Shown piece by piece: positions 10,094 to 22,477 of a DNA stretch of 64,000 nt. The translations under genes were made by a program, and so were the position numbers. Every line of letters begins with the position of its first letter. Positions within the stretch are counted from its first letter, which is position 1. Origin of the DNA: Eremothecium cymbalariae DBVPG#7215 (Eukaryota; Ascomycota; Saccharomycetes; Saccharomycetales; Saccharomycetaceae); NCBI RefSeq assembly GCF_000235365.1, contig NC_016453.1, positions 186,001-250,000 on the forward strand. Reading direction: 5' to 3'. Below the pieces are notes generated by a model. It saw only the letters and a program-made list of their open reading frames with translations. It made no database searches and was not told where the DNA came from.

Positions 10094-12790
10094 TTATTTC
10101 TTGATAATATATCTTGCCAAATTATCTCGGTACCATATATACAACACTACATACTCTTCGACGCTATTTATTGGATCATCTGCAACATATATATAGTCCA
10201 TACCCTCGATCTGGTAATATGGGAATGCGGTGTTACAGTAGCCACAGGATGAATTCGAACCCTCTAATCCAAGTACAGTATAATGTGACATACACATAGA
10301 ATCTCTCTTATTAGGTGGGATATGTTCCCAGCCTAAAATATATTCTTGTCTAAAAGAATACAAGCCATCATGTTGCGTTAGTCTCAAGATCGATATTAAT
10401 CCCATTTGAGAAGCCACAACAAAGCAGGATAGTTCCCGTATATAGCAGGTGATAGAGATACGATTCAAATCTTCTATTGCTGGGTGACATGTAGTAACAT
10501 CACTTGTTGGGAAAATATCATTTAATGTCATTGCCTTTATAATCATAGGATCCGAATGTACTAAGTATACCCTCGTGTTTGTAGTGACAAGAAATAAATG
10601 TTCCTGACAAACTGGGCTTTCAAATTGTGGACCGTCTAGATTATGTCTTGTATTCTTTTTAAGGTTTGAGTATAATCTATAAAGCTTCTCGATATGATTG
10701 GTCAATGAGATATCTGTAAATTCTTTTGAACTGATAGACCCAACTTCACTCTGTGGGCTTGTACTCGCCTCATGAGTTGAAGAGTGGGATAATGAATCAA
10801 GTGAACTGCGATCCATAACAGAATCTAAATCACATATTGCAGAGTTATTCGGCCTTTCGTCCAAGTTCGGGAAAAATATTGAGTCGTCTGTCATCCATTT
10901 TCTAGTAACTTTGACGTAATGTTTATGTTTGAAAGTATTGTCAGGGTATTTTCGTTCACCTCTTGCATGGTCAAAAGATTCACTTGCGCCATGTACACAT
11001 TGCAATATTGATTCGCAGTCACCTGGACTTTTTTCCTTAACATCTTCGTCAAATGACAGTTGGAAAGATGCAAATGAGGTAATAGGTGCTTCCAGTGGTT
11101 GAAAATTAAATAAATCATTCACGTCAGCTGGGTCTAACTTTTTATGGGATATCACGAACTCAGGATTAATCCTATAACCAGCTTCCTTTAACCCAGTTTC
11201 TAATTTCTCGTCACCTAAAGGTAGTTCAGATTTAGGAATGAAATAGAAACAACTATCTTCTTCATTGTAAGACATACAACTATTTTTAATCATGGCCTCT
11301 TGGTAAGGAACTAAGCAGCCAGATCCATTTAAAAGGTTTGCGCAGGTGAATTTAAACTCAACCCAGCGGCCCAAACACTGATAACCATTAAGTAATTGAA
11401 GCTGGCTTGTAGGAACAAGAATTTGAGCCATATCAGCACCAATTCCCAAAACACTGGATTCGCTTGGTTTCATTGGGCAACATGAAAGCAATAAACTATC
11501 CTGGTAAATCAAACCAAGCTCTATTTTCTTGTGAACATTGTTAAAATTATTTGAAAGATATTCATATTGTCCAACTTGATGGAAGTCTGACTTCTTCACA
11601 GGTATAATGGTCCAGCAGCTGTTAGGGAAGTTCTGTTCATCATTATATTCCCAAGGTATTCTTGAACTGCCTTGTTTATATTCCTTGTGTTTTGTGTAAA
11701 TAAACCTTTGCAGTATTATAGTGCCTATAGTTCCAAAGATAGACGCATATGCTAGAGCAATGTGATCACTGGGCTTCACATTCTTGACAAACGATACATA
11801 AGGTACGTTATGTTCAATGTACACCTCTGTGCTTGTAAAACGATTCATACCCGTTGAATGTGCAAATAATGTTATTCCCGTAGGTTCACTACCCTCATTG
11901 TGGCCAGCAGCAATGTATTTAACATTGGGATCGTCATCATATATATCAAAAGACCAGCAGGAGCCCTGGGCTTCTAATATATATTTAGGCTTCATTACTG
12001 GCCTGTTAAAACGATTCTCGTCCTCATTCATATCATAATTTATGAATTCATCCACTAAAAACATCATAATGTAGCCATTTTCACAACACATGGCCACATA
12101 TTCTTCATTGTAAAATTGGCAGGCCTTAATGAAATGAACCCTATAATCTCTCACAACATGTCCAAAAAAGTTTAACGCAGACAGTGGAATTGGATTGTAC
12201 ATTAATGACGAGTCCAGCAGATTGAACCTCAGTTCGTTTGTATTAAACTTAGTCGAAAACTCAGATCGTAATAAATCAATCACTAGAAATTCATAACCAC
12301 AGGCAATGAACAACATTCTGTTTTGGCTAATACAAATCAAATTATTATCAAAGCCATGCCGGTATACTGATTGGAACATTCGAAATGACGTAACATTTTC
12401 CTGAATCTTAAGCCTCTCCCATTCTGGCAACAAAGTATCTGCAGGATTCAAGTACTTCCCATTGGAACCCCAAACTGGCTCTGCGTAGGATCCGGAACTT
12501 TTTATTGAGTCAATAAAGTTGCGGTCACGGTACGAAAGCTCCGTAGACTTGAAAGATTCCGAAAATTGCAGTTTATCTTGTATTTTTAGGTGTTTCAGAT
12601 TAATATGTCCATCAACTGAGCATTCCCATCTAGCAGGAAATTTGTCTTCAAGTTTATCTTTAATGTTCAGTTTGGACTTCATTCTTGGCTCATATTCCAT
12701 ATAGGACTTTTTATATTTTTCTAGCACATAACCTCGTGAAGTTAAATACCTTTTAAAAGCTAAACTGTCCTCTAAAGGTAGTTCACTCAT
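10094..12790 (-). CDS. CRT10: Crt10-like protein
   Basis: The 898-residue product resembles S. cerevisiae Crt10 (957 residues), a protein first linked to repression of RNR2 and RNR3 and later placed in the Rtt101-Mms22 ubiquitin-ligase branch of the DNA-damage response. The start ATG is at 12790 (MSELPLEDSLAFKRYL). Repeating beta-rich segments with patterns like ISQNRMLFIACGYEFLVIDL and EYVAMCCENGYIMMFLVDEF suggest WD40-like propeller blades. A serine-rich, presumably disordered segment (SLDSLSHSSTHEASTSPQ) lies near residues 660-690. The reading frame is intact. In S. cerevisiae this gene sits on chromosome XV, so its place beside the chromosome VIII block is a synteny difference. The name rests on recalled family resemblance and is less certain than that of its neighbours. 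Confidence 0.7.
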   Translation of the reverse strand: MSELPLEDSLAFKRYLTSRGYVLEKYKKSYMEYEPRMKSKLNIKDKLEDKFPARWECSVDGHINLKHLKIQDKLQFSESFKSTELSYRDRNFIDSIKSSGSYAEPVWGSNGKYLNPADTLLPEWERLKIQENVTSFRMFQSVYRHGFDNNLICISQNRMLFIACGYEFLVIDLLRSEFSTKFNTNELRFNLLDSSLMYNPIPLSALNFFGHVVRDYRVHFIKACQFYNEEYVAMCCENGYIMMFLVDEFINYDMNEDENRFNRPVMKPKYILEAQGSCWSFDIYDDDPNVKYIAAGHNEGSEPTGITLFAHSTGMNRFTSTEVYIEHNVPYVSFVKNVKPSDHIALAYASIFGTIGTIILQRFIYTKHKEYKQGSSRIPWEYNDEQNFPNSCWTIIPVKKSDFHQVGQYEYLSNNFNNVHKKIELGLIYQDSLLLSCCPMKPSESSVLGIGADMAQILVPTSQLQLLNGYQCLGRWVEFKFTCANLLNGSGCLVPYQEAMIKNSCMSYNEEDSCFYFIPKSELPLGDEKLETGLKEAGYRINPEFVISHKKLDPADVNDLFNFQPLEAPITSFASFQLSFDEDVKEKSPGDCESILQCVHGASESFDHARGERKYPDNTFKHKHYVKVTRKWMTDDSIFFPNLDERPNNSAICDLDSVMDRSSLDSLSHSSTHEASTSPQSEVGSISSKEFTDISLTNHIEKLYRLYSNLKKNTRHNLDGPQFESPVCQEHLFLVTTNTRVYLVHSDPMIIKAMTLNDIFPTSDVTTCHPAIEDLNRISITCYIRELSCFVVASQMGLISILRLTQHDGLYSFRQEYILGWEHIPPNKRDSMCMSHYTVLGLEGSNSSCGYCNTAFPYYQIEGMDYIYVADDPINSVEEYVVLYIWYRDNLARYIIKK

Positions 12791-12996
12791 ACCTTATGGT
12801 CTGAACTATAAGTGCTATTATAATGGCTTCAGTCGTGGTGATACAATATATTCGATGTGTTAAACATCTTAAATTTGAGCTTCCCCTGATTAATCAAATT
12901 TTTAATAAAAACTGAAAAAATGCATCTGGCTTAGCTTTATTTGATCGACTAAATATTGTCAATAGTAGGATGTGTTGAGACTAGAGAATAAGTACT

Positions 12997-14538
12997 TTAT
13001 GAGAGGTGGCTATGAGGACACTTGGGATCTTTACAATCTCCATGCAAAATCTCAGTGGGACACAGCATACCTTCATTGGTGTTACCGCTTTGATCTACTA
13101 CTTTATATGAATTGGATGGTCGTAAAGAATAATATGGAGTAAAGTTTTGGACCTCCATCTTTTTGATTCGAACAAAGCTGTTCTCTAGGAGCTCCATACT
13201 GGGCTCTTCATTAATTTCTGTTGAATCATAATCGGTGGAGGATTTCTGTGCAGATGTTTCTACATTTCGTTGAATAGATTTTTCACTTTGAGTGGATCCA
13301 TTCGATGTTGAAGAATGGTATGCTTCAGTGCTAGTTTCTTTATCGTCGTTTAATGTGTAACCACCGTGGCAAACGTCTTTATGTGGTGTGGTTGATCTCC
13401 AATTATCCTTTGCCGACTTGATGTCGTGTTGTAATGATGCTGTAAGTGGTACTGATGATAGATGATGCAAGTTTTCCATGCTGCAAATTTTTTGGTTTAT
13501 AGTTTTAAAATCTGAATGTGAATCATAATTCCTCGTTCTTGTATATTATTTCTATCTCTAAGTCCAGGCAACGCAGTCTTAGTATGATTAAGGGCAGTGA
13601 CAGTCCCACATTCCTCCCATTGGTAACCAAAAGGTTCTCGTCTTGGTTTCTTGGTATTATCTGGATATGTTTCAAGAGGTGGATGGTTTACCATAAGTTA
13701 AATTTCCGTTCTAAGACCTGAGAGTTTTAAAGTTAACATTATCTTCAAAGGATCTGTGAGAACCATCCGAAAGTCCTAATGAATTGTAAAAAGATTCAAT
13801 ATGGCTTATGAACTCAAATTTCTTTTCCAGTAGCAAAACTTGCTCACTTTTACTAAGCTTTCTAGAGTTATCATTCAGTGATGATTTGACCCTGTGTAAC
13901 TCGAACTTGAATCTCATTAATACCCTAGAAATTTCTGTTATAATTTTGGACTCTGCATTCGTCTTGATAGTTTCTTGAGAATATACCGTTTTCAAACCTT
14001 CCAAAGATGAAGCAGGGACGTCATTTAACTGGATTGTTGGACGGTACTCAAAGGGGTCCATAGACCTTTCTGCTGCAGCTACATTTTCCTCTTCAGAATC
14101 GCTGTCGGTCAAATTAACCACCAAGGCGTTCAACCATTCGGGTTTATGTGATGGTGTTCTCTCATCTCCAATGCATACGCCATTGTTGGGAACTTTTAAG
14201 TCCTTATCTGGCTGAAATTTTTCATTATGGTGCTTAAGAGCCTTTTTTTGAACGTTTGCGGACTCTTGTGAGACTACAGGAGTTGGGACTACTGAACTGA
14301 GTCCTTTTTTGACAGGCAAATTCAATGACTTGAAGATCTCTTCTAAAAAATCTTCATTAAGGTTACCTCTTTCCTTCAATTCATGGAAGTTGCACCCAAG
14401 CCGAATAAGATCTAAGATGTAACTTTGAGCTAGCACCAATTTCTGCTCTCTTATTTCCTCCTGCCTCTTCTTTTCTAAAACTGACCGCATCAACTCTTGC
14501 ATCTTGGATGCCAGCTTGGTCGAAACCGAAGTCTGCAT
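12997..14538 (-). CDS. Putative CCCH zinc-finger protein (zf-C3H1-like C-terminus), three frame breaks
   Basis: Three fragments form one gene. The first, from ATG 14538, gives 275 residues with a charged coiled-coil-like start (MQELMRSVLEKKRQEEIREQ). A middle piece covers 13,497-13,694, and the final piece runs to the stop at 12,997. The frame changes at about 13,722-13,736, 13,692-13,702 and 13,522-13,532. Each is closed by one added base, and the three together restore the original frame, so a single protein of about 513 residues is likely. The last 25 residues form a small zinc-binding pattern, CPTEILHGDCKDPKCPHSH, which resembles the zf-C3H1 domain of Red1/ZFC3H1 nuclear RNA-decay scaffolds. 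I do not recognise an S. cerevisiae orthologue. A role in nuclear RNA turnover is only an inference from that short motif. Confidence 0.6.
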
Positions 14539-14976
14539 AATTAAGATCTTTGGAGGATGTTTATTATAGAATGATGGAGCTCACACCCCAGTGCTTTTGA
14601 TAATATTTACGTCCTCTCAACCTTTTATGTGTTACTTTAGCTAATTGTTCGATGATGTCTCGAGTAGTTTTCTTGATTAAACAAGCAAAAGTTCCAAATA
14701 TTGATATAAATGTCTAGCACGTGAACAACAGCAGAGTCATCGTCAGTAAAAGTTGTACTCTAATAGTAACAACTGACTGATATATAGACATTATTTAAAG
14801 GAGCCTTTGCATTGATGATATTTGTTATACTACACTATTTAGCTTTTTACTACTGCCTTTTATGAACAATGCAGGTTTAAAGCTTGTTCCTGAAGAACTG
14901 GCAAACAATCGCTTGTTCAAAAATTACTGGTAATATATATAAATTGCCCTGAATACTACCTATATACAGTAAAATT
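14539..14976. promoter_or_regulatory. Intergenic region between PRP8 and the CCCH gene
   Basis: These 438 bases lie upstream of the minus-strand CCCH gene and downstream of PRP8. An E-box CACGTG sits at 14,719-14,724. A 23-codon forward ORF begins near 14,862 but has no supporting context. Nothing else is clear. Confidence 0.4.
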
Positions 14977-17900
14977 TTATGCGAAAACATCTTGCTGGTT
15001 GGGTTCTAAATCTCCAGAGTCAGCGAACTCTGTAAATTGCATGAAATGAGGAGCACGATGTAGCTCGTTATAGAATTCAATAGGAATGTCCAACTTCAGA
15101 TCATAAGGCAATTGTGAATTAAAGCCTGCACCCATAAATGCGTAATTCCAGATATCAGAACTGGGGACTAAAAAGGTACCCATAATACGCTCAGATAATA
15201 ACAACTGAGCATTTTCGCTGAAAGACGAATCAAATCCTTCTGGAGATGGGTCAAATATGTCTTTATTATTCATACCCCATTGATAACCTTCGTTGTTCAA
15301 ACTGAATGCCGATAGAGAAATAGCACCGGGTACCAATGCGACCCTCAAATCTACAGCATCGGGCTTGATATCTGCAAAATGCTGGGAATGTGTAGTGACT
15401 TCAGACGGCATCATGTATTTATTGTCTCCATCTTGGGTGTGCATCCAGCCTAACAACTCTAATCCTTCTAAATATTTAGAAGTTTTTGGGAGTTTACTCA
15501 ACTGAACATTCTGACTGCTACCCAGTTGGGGGCACATAACAATTGTCTTTATTTCCTTGATATTTGGATGTTCTGAAGGTGATTTACCATAACAGATACC
15601 AGCTATTTGGGTTTTTACATCAGATATTCCGACAAACTTCTTCAATAGATTCCTTGGCAAGACAAATATGGTTTTTTCTTCAACAAACTCCTCCGAAGAA
15701 ACGTAAATGTTGTTCAGACGAAGATACAACAGAGAGCTAGCAACAGCACGTTTACGCCACTCGTTATTAGAACTAAAAACCTGGTTTTCGTAGTTCGTTG
15801 ATGCTACTACAGTGATTTCTTCTCCGTGTGCGTTAATACTCTTAAACTTAGAAGCCGTAGTTGCACCAGATTCATCTTCATTTTGAGCAGTTTCTTTAGA
15901 GGCTTCCAAGTCAGACATCTGCTGTCTCCGAACAGAAGGTGCTTTAATATTTTGACCTAATATGATATCTTTAATCTCATTTTGGGTCAATAAAGTAATA
16001 TCGACATTATATTTTTTTGCGTGTTCTGAAAAGATTAAATCACGCATCTTTAACTCAATATCAACCCACTGAGCATCTGTAAATGATGGCCACAAATGAT
16101 GCTCCTTAATTGGAATAGTAGGATCGGCCTTTAATATCATTTTGGCCTTCTCTTCATTGACTTTCAATGCCCTTAATAATAAAATAAGCCTGGAAAATGC
16201 AGTAAATGAAGAAAATCTTTCTAACCAATCATCAAATATGTTAAATAAAACCATTTGAGGTTCTGTTGCCTTCATTACAACATCATTTAACTTTTCGATC
16301 ATAAGGGAAGCTGAAAACGGTAACCGTAATTCTGTTGGTCTGATGCTAATATTGGGAAAATCAAGCATGTGTACTTCTAAAGGATCCATAATAGCTTTCC
16401 TTGTTACAATTATCTGTTTTGGCTGCTCCTCTTTAGGTAGAGATTTCACCAAAGCCGTCATTTCTTCTGCAGTCTTCCACTTAGCTAATTGACTTAAACG
16501 CTTTTGGCCCGACCAAACTGATGTATGAATAATTTTCAAATACAGCTGACCAGTTTTTGGATTCAAAATAAAGATGCAACCATTTATAGGTTTAGTTGCA
16601 ACATTACCTTCATAAGTTTTATGCACACTGACACGATAAACATTAGTATCATCAACAAACAATTTTATGTCATCATTAAACAACTCCGCGTAGTTAGTTG
16701 AGTTTAAAAACGGTTCTTGTGTTTGAGATTGGTATATTTGTAATCCTTTCCGTATTCTTTCACGCAATACATATAATGAGGGATTCGCTTTCATAATGGT
16801 ACGCATACTGTTTTGTAGCAACGATTTTAAACCAGCGAACCAATTTCCGTAGGCGTCATACATATTGTAGGCAAGATCTATACCAATCATAATGCCAGTT
16901 GGAGAAGGATACATGCTGATATTATCGGTACTATAGTCCAAAAATTTGGCACGAACATACCGCGAAATATCATGAGAGTCGTAATCACCGTACCTTAATT
17001 GCACATCTATCCACATTTTATTGGTTACAGCAGAATCAAAATTATCGTTTGTTTGGTGTAATAAGGATGGCTTAGAAAGTTCCCATTTATAAACACTCGA
17101 AAATGTTATATCTGCAGCGGAAGAGTTCATTTTATATGATTTTCTGGGATGTATTGCTTCTTTAGTGACAGATTCGATCTGTAAAACATCCATTTCACCA
17201 TCTAAAATTTGGCATATGTCAAAAACAACACTTTCATGTATCTTCTGCCACAAATGGGCACGGAAAATTTGGATTAAGGAGATCTTTAGCGTAGGTATTT
17301 TACCATGAAGGAAAATCCCAGTAAGGTCAAGTTGCACTAAGAACCCAACGTAAACATTGGCTCTATTAATTGTCGGTGACCACCATAAGGTGAACCGACG
17401 ATTTGGAATTTGACTCAAACCGGTCCTTTGGGCATGAGTCAATCTTTTAAACTGCATAGAATCTTCAAAACCAGATGCTTTTTCCCAAAATAAACCTTCC
17501 CATGAACTAAAACCTGTACCTTTAAATAAGGTGTGTTCCAAAATTGTCTCAATGCCTCCTAATACCTGGATCACATCTGTCCGATAGGCATTCAAATTCC
17601 ACAATTTCCCATCATGACGACCATTTGTCCACCAAAAAGAATTACTGCGTTCTAAGGAAAATTGTTTAAATTCACGACGTACACGATGTCCTTTATCGTA
17701 TGCTAAAGTATGACGGTCCTTTTGGAATAAAGTGCTAATTCTAGGTATGCCTCTATCCCAAGACCCCTCTAATTCTTCAAAAGCTAAACGACGGTTTTCC
17801 CGTATTGCTTCCTTCCGTTTAGCTACGTAATCTGCCCAAACTCTTTGAGAATCTAAAAATTCGTTCTCCCAGGTGGTAATGTATCGGAATATTGTTGGAA

Positions 17901-20900
17901 TCATTTTTTCATCCTCGTGTGTCATGCCTGCACGGAAATGGGTTACACCAGTGTCAGTCTGTTTCGACCAGGTCAAGTCTGAGGCAGGAATCAATATATG
18001 AGATGCACTCAACATGCCCAACCCCCCTAGTTCCTTAGGAGTATAAAACACAGCAGGTGGAAAGCGTGTGGGCATTTTAGAATTTAGACCTAATTTCACA
18101 CGATTCTGAATTCTGGTTTCACACTTCACCAAAACATCAAGTAAACGATTTGTAGATACCACAGCTTCTCTGAAATAAGTGAATAATCCAATTAAAGCTG
18201 TATTCCATTTAGCAGCAATTTTAGTGAAAGTTGTGGATCCCGATGATAACAGTATGCCCCTAATACGACTTTCAAATTTATCTATCTCATCATCAGCTAC
18301 CTTTAGATATGCCTTTGCGGTCCTTTCCATGGTTACTCTGTCAGTCAAATCCCACACACTCTCAGCAGAAGATATTATTTCACCCATTCTCGTCTTGGGC
18401 AAAATTCGAACCTCAAATCCGCAGAGTGAAAACAATAAGTTAGGATTATTTTTGCTGTAAACAGACGAAAATGTCTTATCCCACATGATATTCGTAAATG
18501 AACTTGGAACACGACCCTCAATTTCCCAAAATACTGCACGACCTAGATTTACATCCTGACGAATTAATCGCATGCGAGCATCTCTGGGCCAGCACTTTCT
18601 TATTATTATACCCAACTGCATTTTCAAAATTTGGGTCAGGATTCTCAGACAGATAATCATCAACTATTTCATCGGCTTCATGTTCTTCAAAATGGAATAG
18701 ATATGTATTTTATCAATGTAACGTGAATAAAGTTTGATTGGATTCTTTACCTCAGTATTTAAGTTCTTGTATTGCAAGAAGTCATTCGGAGAAGTTGGTG
18801 AACCAGCTAATTCATGCGCTCTATTTGGACCTAAAATCAGCAAATCAATCACTAACCCATAATATTGATAGACAAATGAGGCAAATTGTAAACCACGAAC
18901 CAAACCATATTTGTTTACGTGGCTCATATCTTTAAAGGTAAGATTTATATTATTTTTGGACGTAATATAATCAGCAATATTTGGATCCATTATGAGTCTC
19001 AGCAATCTGTTGACCAGTGTGAAATCCATTTTTTCTGCAAGACCATCTAATGAAGTTTGTAACATGACAGTAGATTGTCCTTTTGATACATCCCATACCT
19101 CATGGATATTGTTGATACCTTGGCACCACTTGTAGACAAGTAATGGAGCAATTTCTGCATCACCCGGCTTGACCCAATTGGGAAATAATTGTCTTTTGTC
19201 TGCCTCATACCATAAATATTGATCTAAATATGCATCAGTAATCTTCTCAAGAGGGTCAACTGTATATACTGGGGTAATATATTGATAGTTATCAAGCATT
19301 GATAGTTCCACAGATTTGAAAACACGCTGAGTAAGTAGATATTTTTTGATTCTATTCAATGTATCATGTGGGTTGTCATAAGCCTCTTCGATTAATGCAA
19401 GTTCTTCACGTTCTGAAGCATTCAACCGAACTTTAGAAACGTATGCATCTTTTAAGTTTTCTAGTGCTAGAACTAGAATTTTTGTATCATTCTTATACGT
19501 TAGAGGTGGAAATGGAATAGGAGCAAAGTTTCTCGAATCTAACCAATCAACCATAGTTTTAAAAACGGTGGTTGCTTCAGTTGGAGTTATCTCAGGACCA
19601 TTTTTTTCAATCCTTTGTTGACGCTCTTGTTCATTTTTTATCCATAATCTGGTCAATCTTCCCAAGTTCTTCCGTACAACAGTCTTCTCCACATGTACAC
19701 CGGATTTGATTCTTTCACGATTATAATGAGCAGAAGAGATCCAACCATCTGCTTTGGCTTTTACATATCTTTCGATGATGTTTTTGATTGGTAATGGCAT
19801 GCCCGGAACATCCCACGGAATGTTTGCTTTCCAACACCTCCAGGCTTCACTTAAATGCTGAAGAATAGTATGCGCTTTGTTCTGTTTGATGCCCTCTGGA
19901 ATCATATCTAAAATGTCATTCATAACTGAAGCCCTGAGTTCCAAATCATAATGGGCATCAGCTCTTTGTTTGGTGGTTGTTTTAACGATTTCTTTAGAAC
20001 GGCCCTCAAATTGACGGGTGAGCAGATTGGATAACCATCGCTCCAATAACGGGATGATCCCTCTCATGAAGAATATCCAAACCCTCCATGCTGGTTGCCA
20101 AAAGCCGCACCCCGGCCCTTTGCCGATAACCTTATTGAATCTGTAGTAAACAATATGTTTTAAATCTTTGCAAGCGCGAATTTGATGCATAACTTTATAT
20201 TTGTATCGATAAATCCCTGTTAATTGGCCCAAGTGATTTAAAATATAATAAATACCATCTGAAAGTTGAAATGCATCAACATTTCCTAGTCTATACTGAA
20301 CGTGAGCATCAACCAAAAGTTTGACAATCTTCAATATTTCCCTCATTAAATGAAAAGCATTCCCAAATCGAGATTTCTTACGCTCCTTTGTAGTTAAAGT
20401 CTTAGTAGGTTTTAAATTAAAGTTGTAGTCGAGATGTAAATAAGTCAAACCTTTACGATGGATTAAAAGATTAAGCATATTGAAACCTTGCCTGCAAATT
20501 TGTAAACCAGCCTCTACCCAATCAATGGTAGTTAATTGAAAATATTTGGTATTTTTTAAAGTCTTGAGTAATTTAATTTTCTTTTGAGAAGAAGGTGGTG
20601 ACTTCTTCAATTCATTCAACACATAATTTTTCAGTAATTTTTGATGTGAGATTCTTACTTTAATTGGATGTTCTTCGTCAGAATGTTGTAAATACCATTT
20701 CTTCACTAATGTGACATCTTGCGCTCGTACCATCCTTCCAGATCTTCTGTTGAAAGGATATGGTGCATGATATAGAGCAATAGCTTCTTTCGTACCAGTA
20801 GGTTCAAGGTCAACACTTTCCAGCAATGCAGTAAAATCTTCAGGGAGGCAGAAAGATTCGTGTGTATTCTTAGATTCAAATTGGGTTTCAATATGTCTCA

Positions 20901-22227
20901 ATCCATCAACAACTATCGGGCTAAAAGAATCATCAAATGAAAAAGCGGAGGATTCCACATTCTCATCATTTTTTGCCAAACAATTAATTGGATCATGATA
21001 CCAGCAGACTTCTACTGATCTAGTTCTTGAATTGTATAACTGGGGGAATGCGATTTTATACTCTGTGCGTATAGGTACACGAAATATTATTCTATCGATA
21101 GAGTTGAACTCATTGTAATCTTCTTCTTCCTCATTAGGGTACAGAGGCTCAAATTTCGGACCACCTGGAATAGCGTTATTCAATGCCTTCGCAGTCATAA
21201 ATGATTTCTTGTCAAATAAATAATAGTAATTTTTATCTATCACATCACTTAGTAATGGTGTAGAAAGTCTGAATAGGTTAGACATTATGGCACTATTCAG
21301 ATTCCATTTGGTATAAGAGGATCCGTTAACCATTTTTCTATCATTTAATAACGGCTTGCCTTCATAAATCCAATCTTTAACATGTTTATCATCATCATCA
21401 TCCAATTCAAGCAAAATTGCATCGGGTGGCTCAACATCTTGAACGTGTTCTTCAAAAGAGAGGGGTGGCTCATCATCATCAAAAGGGGGGAACCTCATTC
21501 TCTTAAAATGTTTACGATCTCTTTTTTCCCTTCGCATTGCAATCCACATTGCTGACCATTGGGCAGTATACACAGGTTCAATTACTCGAGGAGTTTCATA
21601 AACAAAGGTAATTGCCCCGGTATTGTGATACAAAACTTTGACTTCTTTAGATTGTTCCCATGGTTGAGGCATATTTTCTAGCAGCTTCAAGACTGCATGC
21701 GGCATATATTTTAAAGCTCCTAAAAAGGCTTTCTTGTCATAGTTAAATCTCTTAGATGTCATATCTGTATGATCAGACATTATTCTCCTCAGGTGTTCCG
21801 GAGGTAAATCTACTTTTTGTGCTTGAACAACACCGCCTTTCCTGCCTCCAAAACGCTTTTTATCTTTAGATCTATTACCAAACCTTCGGTTTTGTAAAGA
21901 AATCCAATCCTTCTTTATATGCAGCAAATCTCTCTTGGATAATTTTTCCTTATTGAGAGCATCAAAGCTTAGATTGTGAACTCTAAGTTTCTTTGGAGCT
22001 TCTCCACCAGCTAGCAGTGAAGGTGGCGGCGGTGGAGGAGGTGGTGGCGGCGGTGGTGGTGGTGGCAGTGGTTGCCCTGGTATATAAGAAGCATTAGCGG
22101 ATGAATTTGCATGAGGTGGGTGTGGGGGGGGTGGTGGTAGCGAATCTCTATTCTCTGCATTGTTATTATTAACATTTCTTCCTCTAAATCCAGGAGGTGG
22201 TGGAGGAGGTGGAGGTAGTCCACTCAT
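14977..22227 (-). CDS. PRP8: Spliceosomal core protein Prp8, two nearby compensating frame breaks
   Basis: Prp8 is the U5 snRNP scaffold that cradles the spliceosome's RNA active site. The start is ATG 22227, followed by a proline-rich N-terminus ([16 protein letters not shown], then two further proline runs). The span of 7,251 bases equals 2,416 codons plus stop, against 2,413 residues in S. cerevisiae. It appears as two ORFs in the same frame separated by one TAG at 18,664-18,666. Between about 18,600 and 18,700 the conserved Prp8 sequence ([28 protein letters not shown]) is instead in another frame. That implies one missing base near 18,694-18,706 and one extra base near 18,596-18,606. The C-terminal RNase H-like and Jab1/MPN regions are intact. 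Prp8 is essential, so an assembly error is by far the likeliest cause. Confidence 0.97.
22020..22225 (-). repeat. Polyproline-encoding GGT/GGC-rich repeats at the PRP8 5' end
   Basis: On the plus strand this region is a purine-biased run of GGTGGC and GGAGGT triplets. On the coding strand it gives three proline runs, the longest 14-15 residues ending just before [11 protein letters not shown]. Proline-rich Prp8 N-termini are known in yeasts. Such triplet runs are prone to length change. Confidence 0.8.
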
Positions 22228-22477
22228 AATCGTATGATAAATTTCTTGAGAATAATAGATGGAATATAACCCTCAACCCTCTACTCACAATCAACAGTGA
22301 CGAGTTGCGTTATGCTTGGTTGATGATGTCTGGAAAATTTAAAGCTTAAATAAAATCAAAAATATAAAACTTTAGCTCTCAAAATCGAACTACCATTAAC
22401 ATCCAAACACCGCGCTTTCTTGATAAACATAAATGAATTATTATTATAAAGTCGTTCTATATTTACGTCCATCTGCA

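Noticed and set aside
14862..14933. 23-codon forward ORF between PRP8 and the CCCH gene
   Set aside because: Too short and without splice partners or recognisable sequence.
18664..18666. In-frame TAG in PRP8 as programmed stop-codon readthrough
   Set aside because: The conserved Prp8 sequence around the TAG is in another frame for about 90 bases, so two nearby indels explain it and readthrough would give the wrong residues.
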